A DNA stretch of 64,000 nucleotides from Gracilaria gracilis. Taxonomy: Eukaryota; Rhodophyta; Florideophyceae; Gracilariales; Gracilariaceae. Below, piece by piece: positions 29,481-41,100 of the stretch. The translations under genes and the position numbers were made by a program. The stretch covers positions 496,001-560,000 of the forward strand of contig JARGSG010000218.1 of the NCBI GenBank assembly GCA_030374805.1, in the 5' to 3' direction. Every line of letters begins with the position of its first letter. Position 1 is the stretch's first letter. The notes beneath the pieces were generated by a model. The model made no database searches. It had not been told where the DNA came from and worked only from the letters and a program-made list of their open reading frames with translations.

Positions 29481-30540
29481 TAGTAGATATATATGAGTTA
29501 CACCGCTATTAGCGTGTCGCCTCGCTGAGGTAATTTCCACACATGTTCACGTGGATTGCACGGCTCGAGGCGCCGCTTAGCGGGTGTGACTAGCACACGT
29601 GTAGCACGAATATGCCAGAGGCAGTGCATCCAGCATTGCTGTATTTATTTAGATATTTTATAGATTATTTCGCCCGGCGCACCTACTGTCAGTGGTGGGC
29701 CGAGCTCAGTACTTAGAGGGTTGAGCACCGCTCCCCCAAGTAAACAGCCGTTCGCTAAGCAAGGGCTTCTGGCTCTAACTATCACGCCTTCGCGGATTGT
29801 TCACCTCCAAGTGGAGCGACGAATGCGTTGTTCACGTATAGTTACCCACCCTTGTGGCGCTTAGAGTATAACCACTATTTTTGTGTCTCGTTCCGACCTA
29901 TTGTCGTATACTCGCCCCTGTATTGGGATTGCTTCATTCTCTCTCTCTGTTCTCCACTCTGGTGGTTTGCTTTCTCCCCTTTTTGGGTTTGCATTTTTGC
30001 CCTGTTTTCAGTGGTCCGTTTCCGACACCTTGTCGTTGCCGTGCTACTCTCTTTCGAGGACTCATCTCGTGACCGTGTGAACACGTGGATGTCTACCAAC
30101 TACTGATCAGCTTAACGCTCCGACGCTTGTCGTGACGGTTAGACCTCGGATATAAACCCAGCTTAGCTGTGTCATTCCTGGAGTGCTCCGTCTGCTCTGC
30201 TGCCCTGTCGAGGGGAAGATTCCAAACGTCTTCGTGAGCCTGCGCTTTCGCCGCCAAAGGCCTTGCTGCACACAAGACAGCAGTTTCCACTCCTACCTCT
30301 ACCGAGTCTGCTGTCTTTGTACACCGCTCCGCATCGCTTCCGTACATGAAGACTGTCCTCTTTTGATTTTTTTCTGTCCCACACCTCATTAACTGATCAG
30401 CAGTCTGTTCTTCAGCGCTATGGACAAGGGCGACGAAAAACTGTCCCGCTGAAATAAATAACGCTTCAAATACGCGTCCTAAAAGCGATTGAACGCACCT
30501 GCACGATGCGGTTACCCCGAAAAATAAAGTGAAAAAGAGT
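29481..30540. repeat. GC-rich block, possible solo LTR or unclassified element
   Basis: A GC-richer block in AT-rich surroundings with a TATA-like element (GATATAAACCC at 30149) and AATAAATAA about 300 bp later (30455), an LTR-like arrangement. Long frames on both strands reflect composition. I could not find paired ends or a target duplication, so the class is open. Confidence 0.3.
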
Positions 30541-31178
30541 CACTGATTCTATGTTCAGGCGGGGAAGGTCTCGCGTAATAGTTCTTTAGAGTGCTAAGGA
30601 AAAACCCGTTTGAGCTTTTGTATACCTTTTTCATAGCCTGTTCGGTTAGAATTCGAGTTTTTTATTAATAAGCGTCAAGAACTGACCATGTACCAACGAC
30701 AGTGACAGATATTTATAATACTTTCAAAAGCTTTTGCAGCAGTCATATTTGACTAAATTGGCTTTAAATTTTGATGTTTTCATAAAAACAGCGGAGCAAC
30801 TCCGGCTGTCTCTGCAGTAAGTCTGTGCACGTGGCAGTCATATTATATACTCCTCTTTCGTTGAGGACAATGACACATCTCTAACTTCCCAAAACAGCTC
30901 GGGGGGTATCAGTTACAGTGCATCACGCTTACATCGGTAGCGTACAGGTGTATTTTCAAGACAAAGGCGGGACTTGAACCCACGACCCCTGTTTCTGGGC
31001 CCATAACCATCAAAACTGCTAAGCAACTCCGGGGCTTTCTGCGCTGATTCTTTGCACGTGTCACTCATCTTTCATAGTAATTGCTACTTTTTCGGTGTGT
31101 AGGAGCTTTGCGATCGAAGCGCGTTTAGTCAAAAAAAAGTAGTCAAGTTTAAATATTTACGTTATTTTAAGCGTGCTT
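30541..31178 (-). repeat. Diverged repeat pair with a tRNA-like segment
   Basis: The segment at about 31012-31068 (GC..AGCAACTCCGG..GCACGTG.CA.TCAT) is repeated in diverged form at about 30790-30842. On the minus strand 30965-31036 looks tRNA-derived: GGTTCAAGTCC matches a Pol III B box and TTGCTTAGCAG is a weak A box. The acceptor ends do not pair well, so this is a SINE-like fragment rather than a tRNA gene. Confidence 0.35.
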
Positions 31179-31181
31179 TAA

Positions 31182-31518
31182 CCCTTTGAACCCATAAGCT
31201 TTGCATTTCATTGGGTAAAAGCGACAACGATTCGTTATCAGTTTGTCATGTGTTGAACTGGCATACGTCTACTATAGTAAACATAAGCATCTATTATGCA
31301 CAAGTTACGTAACAAGACTAAATTGCACCGTCGTTAACTGTCACTCAATCGTGCGGCCAATAAGTAAGGTTAAGGATCACCGATTGTAATATGCGTAATG
31401 GTACTTCCCAATCAATTTGACGTAACTCTCAACCACCCACTTCAAGCTTTCCTGCAATTTAATTGGCTTTCTCTTATGTCTACTATAGTAGACTTTGGAA
31501 CTTTCAGGTTCAAAAGGG
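31182..31518. mobile_element. piggyBac-like MITE
   Basis: 337 bp. The left end is TTAA followed by CCCTTTGAACCC (31182-31193). The right end GGTTCAAAAGGG (31507-31518) is its complement with one extra base. The right flank reads TTTGA rather than TTAA, so the target duplication is degraded. GTCTACTATAGTA occurs near both ends (31267 and, as a perfect 16-bp palindrome, 31478-31493). No coding capacity. Confidence 0.5.
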
Positions 31519-32799
31519 TTTGAGTGAAATAAACCATGTCTATTGTGTCTATTCTAGACGAAGGAAACGAATAAAGGGAACGTTTCTCATTTTGAGTGAG
31601 TCAAAGGTTTGAGCACGACATTCCATTGGTGTGTAAACGGGAAACAGGAAGCGGAAAAATTTTCGTTTTTCCATTATTAGGTTAGGGTTTGTCCTTCACG
31701 ATCTTTGTGGTAAAAATTTTTCTACTCAAAATTGGTCAGAATACAATAAAACTTGCATCTTTATTTTTTCAAACAACTTCTATTGCTTCGGAAATTTGAG
31801 ACTTTCAAAACAACGATTCGAGCTCTATGAGGTTCATAATAATAAAAGAATATTATCATCTTTGAGATTAAATTCGATGCGCTCAGTAAAGTGCCTAGAA
31901 ACTGCACTAATGTCTCCATAATAGTTCATTAACAGTAATGAAATTATGTTTGTGACAGTATTTAATGTTTTTCGATTTATCTTACATTAGAAAGGAATGC
32001 TTGTTCGTTATTAGCTATCTTAGACTATGAATAAAAAGCTGTGATTTGATTAATGGGGTTCGTTTAGTCATCGAAGATGTAGAGGCGTGTAAAGATGTGC
32101 AAAGGGGTTGGCAGGCAGTTTGCAAAAAAATTCAAAAGGTTTAAGTCGGTTTTGGGAGTGCTTCTTCTGTAGGAAACAGGTTGTTTTGGACACGAAATGG
32201 TACATGTAGTATTTTTTTCTTTTAGATCTACGGCTTCTTAGCGCTACAAGCTAGAGAAAGAGTGTAACTGCAATACACGTAGACGATGATTGAGACTTTC
32301 AAGCCACACTTGGAGTTTGAATAAAATTAAACTGTGTGTTAGCCGTCAAAAAACGAGCCACCAGGATAACATGATAGCGAGGTTGCTCCAGCGTCACTCA
32401 GCAATGAGCAAGGACGACAGCAAGAGCGACCAAGGCCCCCAAAAGCCATGGTAATAAGGCACGTAAATCGCTCTGCGTCATTCTCCGTAGAAGTCCACTG
32501 CGTAAAAGACAGGAGCCCAAAGTTGACTAGTGTTAGAGGAACGGTGGCGCACTACTTGACAACTAAATCGAGACCATCGCTGTCTGCGAGCAGAAGCAGT
32601 GCAGTTTAGTTGTCTTGTGGGACAGGAAGTGAGTCGAATTGCGCATTAAAGCAGCTGGTAGATCCACCGGGAATGCGGCACTCCCTGTTGATCCACCTTG
32701 CAGACAAGGTGTGCGCTTGGTTGCAATTGCGCAAGTTTGGTGGTGAAAGTGCTGAGGTTCGATCAGATGATTGAAAAACGCGATACAACCAGTATCGGC
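31519..32799. other. Intergenic, AT-rich
   Basis: No gene supported. 32440-32800 is GC-richer with short open frames on both strands and may be degraded retroelement sequence adjoining the next feature. Confidence 0.4.
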
Positions 32800-32996
32800 A
32801 ATGATCATTGTAGTGAACAGGGGGGAAGAGCGACAGGGCCGGGGTTCGAACCACGAACCCCGGGCCCGCACAAAAAGCACACGAAGGCGGTTACCGATTG
32901 AGCTATGGCCGCTCACGGTGTGGTGACCTCAAGCCACACCGTCGGAGGTGTTATCGTGACTCTCTGTGACCGCCAGCTGCAGCTGACAGCAGCTAC
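32800..32996 (-). repeat. tRNA-derived repeat, copy 1
   Basis: 197-bp unit, nearly identical to copy 3 (34441-34637). On the minus strand 32828-32914 is tRNA-like (87 nt) with A box TAGCTCAATCGG and B box GGTTCGAACCC. The T and D arms are not properly formed, so a SINE is more likely than a tRNA gene. The remaining part contains a GGTGTGG/CCACACC hairpin. Confidence 0.65.
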
Positions 32997-34239
32997 TTTT
33001 GCCATCATGGCTACGGTAGAGCGAATGCATTGGCTTGCTGCCACCGCCGCGGGTTTTGACCTCTTCACAGACCACAACAATCTTGTGTTCCTCTTCGACC
33101 CGCTTTCCCTCATCCCAGATCTCAGCCAATCCTCCACTCGCAAGGTCCTTCGCTGGGCAGTGCGCCTAAGTGCGTACGCATATATCTGCTTCCACATCAG
33201 CGGATTGGATAATGTGTGGACTGATATGCTAACGCGTTGGTCAGCCCCAAAAGTTGTAAGAAGACTGATCAAAGTTCCGACACTTCCCACGGCAAATGCA
33301 GAGGATTTTTGCTGGCCCTCCCCAGAAGAAATAGTCATGGAACAGAACCGACACGCCGCAAGCCGCCCAACGAATCTACGGTCGGTCGATGGGATTTGGA
33401 AAACATCCACCGAGGCCATCTGGATTCCAGAACAGTGTGAAGACCTCCAACTGCGCCTTTGCATTATCGCGCACACTGGACCTGCCGGTCATCGCGGTAG
33501 GAACTCAACCTCAAGCACTCTGAGCAAGCATTACCATTGGAGCACAGTAGCAAACGACATTCACAGTTTTGTGGATGCTTGCATTCATTGTATCTCGACA
33601 ACGGGAGGAGAGAAGATACCGAGACCATTTGGCCCCGCACTCCATGGAACAAGACCCAATGATCTCCTACAGTTCGACTACATTGAAATTGGACCTAGCA
33701 TTGTCGGTTCCAAGTATGTACTCATGCTACGAGATGACCACTCCGACTACAAGTGGTTTTTCCCTACTCCTGACACAACTGCCGACAATGCAGCACTTTC
33801 TATCGTCGATTGGTGCGCAGCTTTCAATGTACCGCAAGGGCTGATGTCTGATGGACCAACGCACTTCAAAAATCAGACTGTGGGAAAGCTCACGAAGTTC
33901 CTCCGCGTCCCACATCATTTTACTCTTCCGTACACTCCATGGAGTAACGGCGCAGTGGAAAGGCTTGGAAAGGAGCTCATCAGAACTTTTCGCGCCTTAG
34001 TTTCAGAGTATCAGATGGATTTCAAGGAATGGCCAGATCTTCTTCCACTCATACAGAGTGTTCTAAACAACGCCGCATCGCCGCACCGAAAGAACATTGC
34101 CCCAATCACCGCGTTTCTGGGAATGGAACCCACGCCGCCGATCTCCACTTTCTTTCGCACAACCACAGCGAAACCAGTTTCGGTGGTAGAAGCACAGCTT
34201 GAGCGCTCGGTCAACATAGAAGCTTTGCAACATTTCATG
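32997..34239 (+). pseudogene. gypsy RNase H-integrase fragment
   Basis: An uninterrupted frame (about 410 codons within the longer ORF 32905-34341) covers the end of RNase H (FDLFTDHNNLVFLFDP, VWTDMLTRW), the integrase zinc region (HTGPAGHRG..CIHC) and catalytic Asp, Asp, Glu in LQFDYIE, MSDGPTHF and SNGAVERLGKE. It is related to the gypsy-2 polyprotein, sharing DMLTRW and HFTL.Y.PWSNG. Both ends of the ORF run into tRNA-derived repeat copies, so it lacks protease, reverse transcriptase and LTRs and has no start of its own. Its preserved frame suggests recent truncation or selection. Confidence 0.85.
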
Positions 34240-34411
34240 GAAGAGCGGCAGGGCCGGGGTTCGAACCACGAACCCCGGGCCCGCACAAAAAGCACACGAA
34301 GGCGGTTACCGATTGAGCTATGGCCGCTCACGGTGTGGTGACCTCAAGCCACACCGTCGGAGGTGTTATCGTGACTCTCTGTGGCCGCCAGCTGCAGCTG
34401 ACAGCAGCTAC
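34240..34411 (-). repeat. tRNA-derived repeat, copy 2
   Basis: 172-bp unit directly abutting the integrase fragment. It lacks the about 25-bp left extension found in copies 1 and 3. The tRNA-like part is 34243-34329, with a perfect 7-bp outer stem GAGCGGC/GCCGCTC. Confidence 0.65.
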
Positions 34412-34440
34412 ACTGCCCTCCATGATTCATCGACGTCTCG

Positions 34441-34637
34441 AATGATCATTGTAGTGAACAGGGGGGAAGAGCGGCAGGGCCGGGGTTCGAACCACGAACC
34501 CCGGGCCCGCACAAAAAGCACACGAAGGCGGTTACCGATTGAGCTATGGCCGCTCACGGTGTGGTGACCTCAAGCCACACCGTCGGAGGTGTTATCGTGA
34601 CTCTCTCTGACCGCCAGCTGCAGCTGACAGCAGCTAC
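34441..34637 (-). repeat. tRNA-derived repeat, copy 3
   Basis: 197 bp, same limits as copy 1. tRNA-like part 34469-34555 with the same A and B boxes and the perfect 7-bp outer stem. It is separated from copy 2 by 29 bp. Confidence 0.65.
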
Positions 34638-34737
34638 ACAAGGCGATCTTGACAGCAGTTGCACCTCCAAAAGCTGGGTTGCTAAATGCAAATTGCACGC
34701 AAGCAACCCACGCAGATTCAAGTTTGAATCAGAAGCA

Positions 34738-34764
34738 CTGCCACCTACGAATCGTAGGTGGCAG
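34738..34764. terminator. Perfect 13-bp hairpin
   Basis: Arms CTGCCACCTACGA and TCGTAGGTGGCAG around one A. It lies 100 bp right of the tRNA-derived repeats. Role unknown; typed as terminator only for want of a structural class. Confidence 0.35.
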
Positions 34765-36921
34765 GTTGAGAACGTCTACTTAATAAACAATGCCAGACTC
34801 TCCACAGGAGGTCTGGGGGCATCCGCATCACCGCGGAACTACCTCTGTGCCCGATCTCTTGCCTTTGCGTCCTCCTTTCTTTTCCGTAGCGCGAGCGCGT
34901 GGCGATAACAAACCTAGACGGACCAACACTCCCCTGCTACTCAGGTAATTAGAGTATTTGTGTTTGTTATCTGTGGTGTACCAAATCGTGCGAAGGGGAG
35001 AAGGTCAAGAACTTGTTGAGAGCTGATGGCTTTCTCCATTCCAGCCATCATATGACATGAAAGGGCGATGGTGAGTAAAACGAAGGAGAAATTCATAATG
35101 AGTGTGCGGGAAATGAGAAAGAGGTGAGAGGTTGAGAGCGAGATGCGATCGGCTGCAATGGCAAGAGGTGAGCGAGGAAACGAGGAGGGACTCCCATTCT
35201 GGAAGGCGTGTTCTTTTGTAAAAGGTTTTTATAAACCAGTATTTCCGATCGATTGTGATGGTGAATTGTACTCTTTTCTACATGATGACGAGAAACAAAC
35301 GTACTGGCGTAAACTTAGCGTGCGTACGATACGATAACTTTATGATAGCCTTCCTTTGCTAGAATATAAATCCGAACAAGGGGCATTTTGCCAATAATAA
35401 TTGCCTTCAGCCCAATGTTGGAATCCACAGCGGTTTGAGAGAAACAGTGAACAGGTAGAATGGGCGTTTACGTCTAGAAATATTTACTATCATGAGGTGG
35501 ATACCGTTGGGGGATTTTAGCTTTTAAGAGTCGAACAAGAAGACCACAAAGAATACAGATGACGTATCTGAAATAGCCATTTTACCTACGAAGGTTCTAG
35601 TTTTCAATTCCACGTGAGGAAAGAAGGCTACTTGTGACCCCTCGTCGAAGCGGGTTCTCTTGAAGGTACACGTACCAACGTGGACACCATACCCCAACAT
35701 TTTAACGCCATTCGAGTTTACATTTCTCCCCGACGAACAACCGTCCAACTGCACACCCCACAATGAACTCGCTGAGTACCGTTGGGAGTTTGTCAAGAGG
35801 CGTACGCATGAGGAGGAAATGCTACCCAAAGGGGAATAGCGTTCTACCTTCGGTACCTTCAAGACTTTCGGAGCAGGAACGATGCTCGAGACAACACTGC
35901 GCGAGAGCACATGCTCGGAATACCTCAGTGGTTTGCTGACAGGTACCAGTACAGAGAGCGATATCGTTCGACGTAGAAAAATACATGTACCGTATAGCTC
36001 GATTCATATCGCACCGGCTCTCAATCAATCATGCGGAAGAGCATCGTTTCATGATAATCAAGTTCCGGCTTCATGACGTGTTCCTACTTGCGCCTCCTAC
36101 TCTGCTCAGAGTTTTGAGCTGACAAACGTAAGATGGTAGAAATTCGAAAGGTTAAGGAGGGCTACCTGTCTTTCTGATCCTTGCCGCCTTGCAGAGTAGG
36201 ACAAACAATCGGATCTTTTATCGATAAGCTATGGGTCGAGATGCGCGGACATGGAGGAGGATCGGTGCTGATGCACAACGCTGACAAGTCTGCCCTTTAC
36301 AGTTTTAGAACACTGATTACGTTTGGCAATTGCTTTGAGAAATAAGTCGTACGTGAGCTTGACCGCCACAAGTGGAGCACCTCGTGCAGGCTGGCGCCAT
36401 ATGTCGCTGGGTGTTGTTGGCTGCGTGGTGCGAGAACTCCATCCTTATAGGTTTCACCACCAGCGGAGTACGTTGTTGAAATTGCTGTCCTAAAGAAGTT
36501 ACGACTAACTAGCAAATTTTTGTATGTATGAAAAGGACCGCAACCGATAAGAATAGTCAATGGACTTTGTGGTTGTTCCTGCACCATATAAAAGAATTGC
36601 TTATGAATATAATCAAAAGAGTAAGTGAGAATAATACTCACGCTTTCAGATATTGTTCAAAATGTGATTTTTGCTAGTCTGTTCTTAACATGTGCCATGT
36701 ACTTAAGCATGCACGCCTTAATCGTAATCATATAATTCGACTCCGGTCTTTTAAACCGCCTCAAGCCACAGCACGACGTCAGCATCTTCTTTTATAAACT
36801 GACAAGCACAAGTGCTGGAACCACTTCTTGTCCACAACTTGAACAAAGCGAAAATATTAGCTTGAAGAACTGTTTGGGGTTTTGGGCACGGTCTGCGCAC
36901 TGAAAATCAGTGAGACCAATC
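34765..36921. other. Intergenic with a weak minus-strand locus
   Basis: Minus-strand frames 35822-36028 and 35524-35910 lie end to end in different frames and read protein-like in places (VKMLGYGVHVGTCTF, SQVAFFPHVELKTR). They could be a frameshifted relic. No start, domain or promoter supports a call. Confidence 0.3.
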
Positions 36922-37155
36922 ATGTACACTGGCAAAGATTACTCTTTAACCTTCAGTTCTTTCGAATTCAATCTGAGTCTCGTACAACTCCTTGTTTGGA
37001 GCTTACTTGTTGTCGGAATCGTGGTTTTGTTCAGAATGGCTGCAGAGTGCATGAGAGAGTGCCTATTTATCATGTTTTACCAGTGTGGTGTTACTGAACC
37101 AGCATTTGACTCCGACCCAAACGTCGGCGATGATCATAGCATACAATACGTTTGA
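36922..37155 (+). CDS. Hypothetical small membrane protein
   Basis: ATG 36922 opens a 77-codon frame with one strong hydrophobic segment (LLVWSLLVVGIVVLF). An overlapping frame 37085-37360 carries a second one (LPLMIMLVICF) and a charged stretch (LSRLQEEETLRLL). A frameshift or unrecognised intron could join them. No family recognised and no TATA box clearly placed. Confidence 0.25.
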   Translation: MYTGKDYSLTFSSFEFNLSLVQLLVWSLLVVGIVVLFRMAAECMRECLFIMFYQCGVTEPAFDSDPNVGDDHSIQYV

Positions 37156-37351
37156 GGTTGCTGTGAATGATCTTAGTCGTTTGCAGGAAGAGGAAACTCT
37201 GCGACTACTGGCAATGCGTGGACGCGTACATGTACATGTGTACATGTGCATCTGTATGCTACACGATCTGCCATTGATGATAATGCTTGTCATATGCTTT
37301 AACGGAATTGAGATCAATGCATTTGAGTGTAGTGCCAATGATGTATTTAAT

Positions 37352-37771
37352 AGATGTTGAGAGCACGTCGGCTCTCTAGTAGAACAACAACATCAACAAC
37401 GAATTATACTACAACCTCACCGACCTCTAATCTACTGTACGTCTGCGCTTCCCGCGCCCGCCGTGCTACCCCGCGTCTGCTTGTCCCTCGTCGGACCCCA
37501 GTAACGCACTCCCGACTACCGGGCGCGCGCGCGCCTGTGGTTCGAACCCCCGACCGTTTGATAGTTACAGCGGTATTAATATGGTCTACAGATATTGGAT
37601 CTTTGTCCCGGCAATGAAGACAACAATCTGTGTTTCAGTGTGATACCGGCCAATCTTTCCGCAAGTATTCTCGTTCGAGGTATTGCTAGGCACGGTGTAC
37701 TGATCTCAATGGGTTTTCCAGGAATGCAGAAGTCGATTTGTTGATGAACAGGAGCTGGCGTGTTGGACGAT
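37352..37771 (-). repeat. Left flank of gypsy-2: dispersed repeat, left portion
   Basis: GC-rich segment ending at the gypsy-2 target duplication ACGAT (37767-37771). The last about 70 bases match, in reverse complement, 10985-11045. Further left a (GC)n tract lies at 37523-37534 and a B-box-like GGTTCGAACCCC at 37541. Confidence 0.5.
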
Positions 37772-38138
37772 TGTTGACGGACGTCGGGCCGAGACAGACA
37801 AGGAAGGACGGGACGGAGGACCGGTGGGTTGAATAGAGGAGAGGAGAACAAACAAAGGGCACACCCGCGAAGCTTGAGTTCGTTCTTTCGTGGGTTGCCT
37901 CCCGCAGAGCGAGAGGCTTTTATGCGCACCACTCGACTCTCAGTTGTCTGCTGAGAGCACAAGATTGTATATTGTAGAAACTACGAAGACCATTACGCTT
38001 GACTAGGCACAGTACTGAATTGTCGTCAGAAGGTCATAAATCAGATGCTGACTGCATATGCAGCACCTACATGGCACTGTATACTTCGTTACAGAGAATT
38101 CAACCCGACCAGGCAACGGTGCTGTACAATAGACAACA
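37772..38138 (-). repeat. 3' LTR of gypsy-2
   Basis: 367 bp, TG..CA. A CATAAAAG element lies on the minus strand near 37917-37924 as candidate promoter. Confidence 0.95.
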
Positions 38139-38177
38139 GCGCCCCGTAACTATTGATGTGCAAACAATTGATAGTTA

Positions 38178-41100
38178 CTAAAGAGTTACGGCAATGTTGC
38201 GCTGCCGATTGGTCCCAGTCTCAGAGACGTCCTCCAGGTACTCCTTCACTAGTGCCGGAACGTCGTCGCGGAGCGACGACAAAGTAACCCAGTCCGTCTC
38301 TTCATCGGAAAAACCGCGCCACTTGACCAGCAATTCTACTGTGCCTTTCTTGCGCCGGATGTCTTCAAACCTGTCTACCACGAGCAATTCCCCTTGCTGA
38401 TATGAGAGATAGTTGCGCAGCTCTTCAGTGACCTCGTAGTCTTTGTTGCGGAAAAACTGCAACCTTCGCCCGTGCACTTCAAGCTTGCCTCCGTCCATGA
38501 GAGATTCAACCACGAAGATGTACTCAGACCTGCACTCAACGACGCGATACGGACCTATCCACTTCAAAGAAGGTTTTCGACTCCGTTCTCGTTGCAATAC
38601 ACCACGAAGCACAAAATCGCCTTCAGCAAAGTTCACAGGTCTCACGTTGACCTTCCTGTTGTGAGACTCAACAGCTTTCTGTCGTTTCTTTGTAGATCGT
38701 GCAGAAACATCTTTGTGCATCTCGAGAAAGGCTCGCTGCATTGACTCAATATTCCTCAACTGAGTAGCGTGAATGTTTTCTGGCGAGATAATGCGACGTG
38801 TTCCATCCACTTTCTTCGATATTGCTGCTAGAGGAGTATCCTGTTGGTGACCTGTGAAAACCGTAAGGGGGCAACGGTTTCCGAGACGTTCAAGTATTGA
38901 GCTGTTCAGCACGGACTGCACGACGGGCAGAATACTCGGCCAGCAGTTGTGCGGAAGTTGGTATTCGGAGAGAAGAGCCCTACAAGCTCGAAACAGCTCT
39001 CGGCAAACTACTTCAACAGTACCATTGGACCAAGGGCAATATGCCAAGGTGAAGTGGTGAGATGACTTCGTCTTGTCCTTTAGATGCCTTACGACTTCGT
39101 TCTTGAAATGCGATCCACGATCAGATACCCAGTTTGTGACGACGCCAAAGGCAGCAAACCATCGAATCAATTCCTGTGCGACGACGTGAGCCGTTGTTTC
39201 TGTAGTAGGAACCAACCAGACGTATCCACTGTGGTCGTCCTTCAGCACGAGCACATACAAGAAATCATCTTCAGCAGGGGACATATAGCAAAAGTCAAAA
39301 TGCAACAGCTCGTTGGGTTGCTCAGCGTGCAATGCATGCCCTAGCGGGCGAGCAATTGTTTTCGCTGGAGCTGTGCACAAACAGTGAATACAAGTCTTCA
39401 CGAAAGACTTCACATCTTCATTCATGCCCTTCCAGTAGAAGTATGCCTTGATAGTAGTGAGTGTGACATTCGAGCTTCTGTGTCCACCATGTCCCGTGTG
39501 CGCGGCGATAACAATTCGCAGTTTGAGGAGGTCAGAGTTCGTGGGGATCCAGAGTATGTCTCTCGAGTCCCGAATACCGTTCCTTGCCTTCCGAAATCCC
39601 ATTGGATGCAGTTCCTTCGAGACAGACTGTACTTTCCTAATATCTTCAAGAGAAGGCCAGTCTAAGTTGGCATTTGTTCCGGGATTGATGGGTGCGACCA
39701 TCAGCGCCTTGACACGTAGCACCTTAAGAGCATCCACTGTCCGCTTCGGGTTGACAGCCCAACGCGTCAACATATCTGCCCAAACGTTGAATTCTCCTGG
39801 CAAGTGTTCAACAACATAACGGAATGCACTGAGTTTGATTGCCCAGCGCATCAACTTGTTTGCCGTTTGTCTCGGAATACCAGGGTTCCTTCCATAAGGG
39901 TCGTACAGATATACTAAGTTGGCATGGTCGGTAAAGATGTTGACTTCCCGTCCTATGACCAAGTAATCTAAGCGACACATGGACTCCACAATCGCGAATC
40001 CCTCTTTCTCGGGCACTGACCAGTTTGCAGCTGATCCAGAGAATGATCCGGAAAGAAAGCATAATGGCTCATGCCGCTGCTCATGAATGGCCCTGCGACG
40101 ATCTTTCGAGGGCACCTGGGTGAGAACCGCGGCCCAGTGTGTGTCCGATGCATCGGTGAAAAGGCATAAGTCGTGATGCTCCTTAGGATGAGCAAGCTGT
40201 ACTGAAGCACTCAGTTGCTGTTTGATGTCCGCAAAAGCGGAATCATGTTCTGCGCTCCATGAGTCGGTGATGGAAAGATTGCTCAGGGAGCGTTTCGTTC
40301 TTTTCCCCACAGATGCATAGCAACTTTCAAGTAGTTGGTGCAAGAGAGCGATGCGTTTCGAATACGCTGGGATGGCGTTACGCATCCAGTTCGTGGCGCA
40401 CACGAACTGTTGAAGCTCGCTGGCGAACGTTGGCTTCCGCATACCAACGAGAGCCTCATAGTGACGGGGGTGATACTGAATTCCTGTTGACGAGATAATC
40501 CTGCCACAAAACTGAACTTCACGGGCAAACAGCGTAGTTTTCTCGGCGTGGATCTTCAAACCTATTTGCTGGCATACAGTAAGAAAGGCTTCGAGATTTG
40601 CAAACAATTCGTCTTCATTCCCTGCGTAAAGCAGAAAGTCGTCGAGCCATTGTATCATTTTGTCCACCCTGCCATCGAACTTCTCCGCAAGAACGGCCTG
40701 GAAGTGGTTTCCAGAATCGCTACCGCCCTGCAAGAGGCGTTTAGAGGAGTACACGCCGATTGGCGTTTGAATCGACATCATTTCTTGCGATTCTTCGGAA
40801 AGTGGTACCTGCCAATAACCATGTGCAAGGTCAATGTTAGCGAAGCACTTGCTTCCCGTGACATCCTGGAAGAGCGACTCCAAATGGGGCATAGCAGACT
40901 GTATCGGTACAGTACGAGCGTTGGGCCCACGAAGGTCTACTGTGAATCTGAGTTTCGTCGAGCCAGGCTTTGGCACGGCGAGTGCCGGTGAAGCCCATCT
41001 GGCTGACGGATTCTTGTAGATGGCTCCGATAGCCTCTAGTTCACGAATGGACTGGATGAGAAAATTCCTTTGCTGAGGTGCGTATCGTCTTTGCGGGGAG

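Noticed and set aside
30965..31036. tRNA gene on the minus strand
   Set aside because: The B box is good but the A box is weak and the acceptor ends do not pair; the neighbouring sequence is duplicated nearby as a repeat.
32828..32914. Functional tRNA gene on the minus strand
   Set aside because: A and B boxes are present, but the D and T arms do not fold normally. The unit repeats three times with shared flanks, so a tRNA-derived repeat fits better.
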